Positions 63,786-64,000 of a stretch of DNA of 64,000 bases are shown here, in pieces (the first letter of the stretch is position 1; every line of letters begins with the position of its first letter). The notes beneath the pieces were generated by a model. That model saw nothing but the letters and a program-made list of their open reading frames with translations. It searched no databases and was not told the DNA's origin. The position numbers were made by a program, and so were the translations under genes. Origin of the DNA: Gaoshiqia sediminis (GTDB lineage Bacteria > Bacteroidota > Bacteroidia > Bacteroidales > Prolixibacteraceae); the NCBI RefSeq assembly GCF_025907915.1, contig NZ_JAPAAF010000011.1, forward strand, positions 62,001 through 126,000, read 5' to 3'.

Positions 63786-64000
63786 TTAATTTCTGAAATG
63801 CAGATAATACCAGTAGGTGTCCGAATAATCGTTGCGCAGCAGTTGTTCCGGGTTTTGCCGGGTGGTATAAATGTTTGCGTAATTTTTCACCCGCATTTTT
63901 ACCGAATTGCTGATCGGGTAGGGGATCGATTGGGTTGGATCGTTGTGTGAAAGCCCCCAAACGTAGATCAGGGCTTCCTGGTAACTTTTCGGAACTACCC
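63786..64000 (-). CDS. DUF6057 family protein, copy 2 (partial, 5' end outside window)
   Basis: Read on the minus strand: the C-terminal 70 codons are in the window, ending at TAA (63786-63788). The peptide YQEALIYVWGLS...PISNSVKMRVKNYANIY...SDTYWYYLHFRN aligns with the C-terminus of copy 1 (YQEALAYVETLL...SISEPVRSRLTAYAQTF...GDTYWYYVHFRG). It ends 10 bases before the copy 2 propeller gene, matching the arrangement of copy 1. Confidence 0.82.
   Translation of the reverse strand, partial: VVPKSYQEALIYVWGLSHNDPTQSIPYPISNSVKMRVKNYANIYTTRQNPEQLLRNDYSDTYWYYLHFRN

Overview
The window comes from a member of the phylum Bacteroidota, most likely an anaerobic or facultative polysaccharide degrader of the Bacteroidales/Marinilabiliales type. 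Evidence: a SusC/SusD pair with an ECF sigma/FecR switch, lipoprotein signals typical of the phylum, DUF3078, DUF2027-Smr and DUF6057 families, a TamA/TamB pair, promoter elements of the TTG-N19/20-TAnnTTTG type, few Shine-Dalgarno sequences, and an [FeFe] hydrogenase. Genus cannot be fixed from sequence alone. I recognised no tRNA, rRNA or CRISPR array.

Layout. 1-10.1 kb (minus strand): a fucose-directed polysaccharide utilisation locus, in transcription order ECF sigma, FecR anti-sigma, SusC with an STN signalling domain, SusD, and two GH29 alpha-L-fucosidases (the last cut by the window edge). A strong terminator sits between susD and the fucosidases. 10.2-13.8 kb: a three-gene NADH-linked [FeFe] hydrogenase operon (NuoE-like, NuoF-like, HydA). 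14.1-17.1 kb: CYTH protein, DUF3078 envelope protein, SRPBCC protein. 17.2-22.2 kb: membrane-anchored coiled-coil protein, sigma-54 response regulator and a large hybrid histidine kinase. 22.3-25.4 kb: macro-domain protein, an unusual nested palindrome, an EamA transporter and a YtxH/holin-like/small-protein cluster. 25.8-31.5 kb: tamB-tamA. 31.6-35.2 kb: K+/H+ antiporter, Ca2+/Na+ exchanger, CorA.

35.3-44.2 kb looks like an accessory island: visibly more AT-rich than its flanks, with a PstI/BsuBI-type restriction-modification pair, two beta-lactamase-fold serine hydrolases, DUF4386, and a perR-dps-ahpC peroxide operon bracketed by 33-bp direct repeats, ending in a PDZ-domain gene remnant. 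44.5-50 kb: a DUF6266-like protein, a secreted PL1 pectate lyase, a small membrane protein, a second ECF sigma unit with a four-helix membrane protein, and a GNAT-YoaP protein. 50.1-59 kb: YgiQ radical SAM protein, a fused OlsF-like aminolipid acyltransferase, an OB-fold lipoprotein, QueA, DUF2027-Smr and a RidA-like protein. 59-64 kb: a tandem duplication of a two-gene unit (DUF6057 membrane protein plus a beta-propeller lipoprotein carrying CxxCH), which runs off the right edge.

The most interesting unexplained items are the nested palindrome at 22.9-23.3 kb, the repeat-bracketed peroxide operon, two families of dispersed palindromic repeats (44-45 kb and 54-56 kb), and the duplicated DUF6057/CxxCH-propeller unit.
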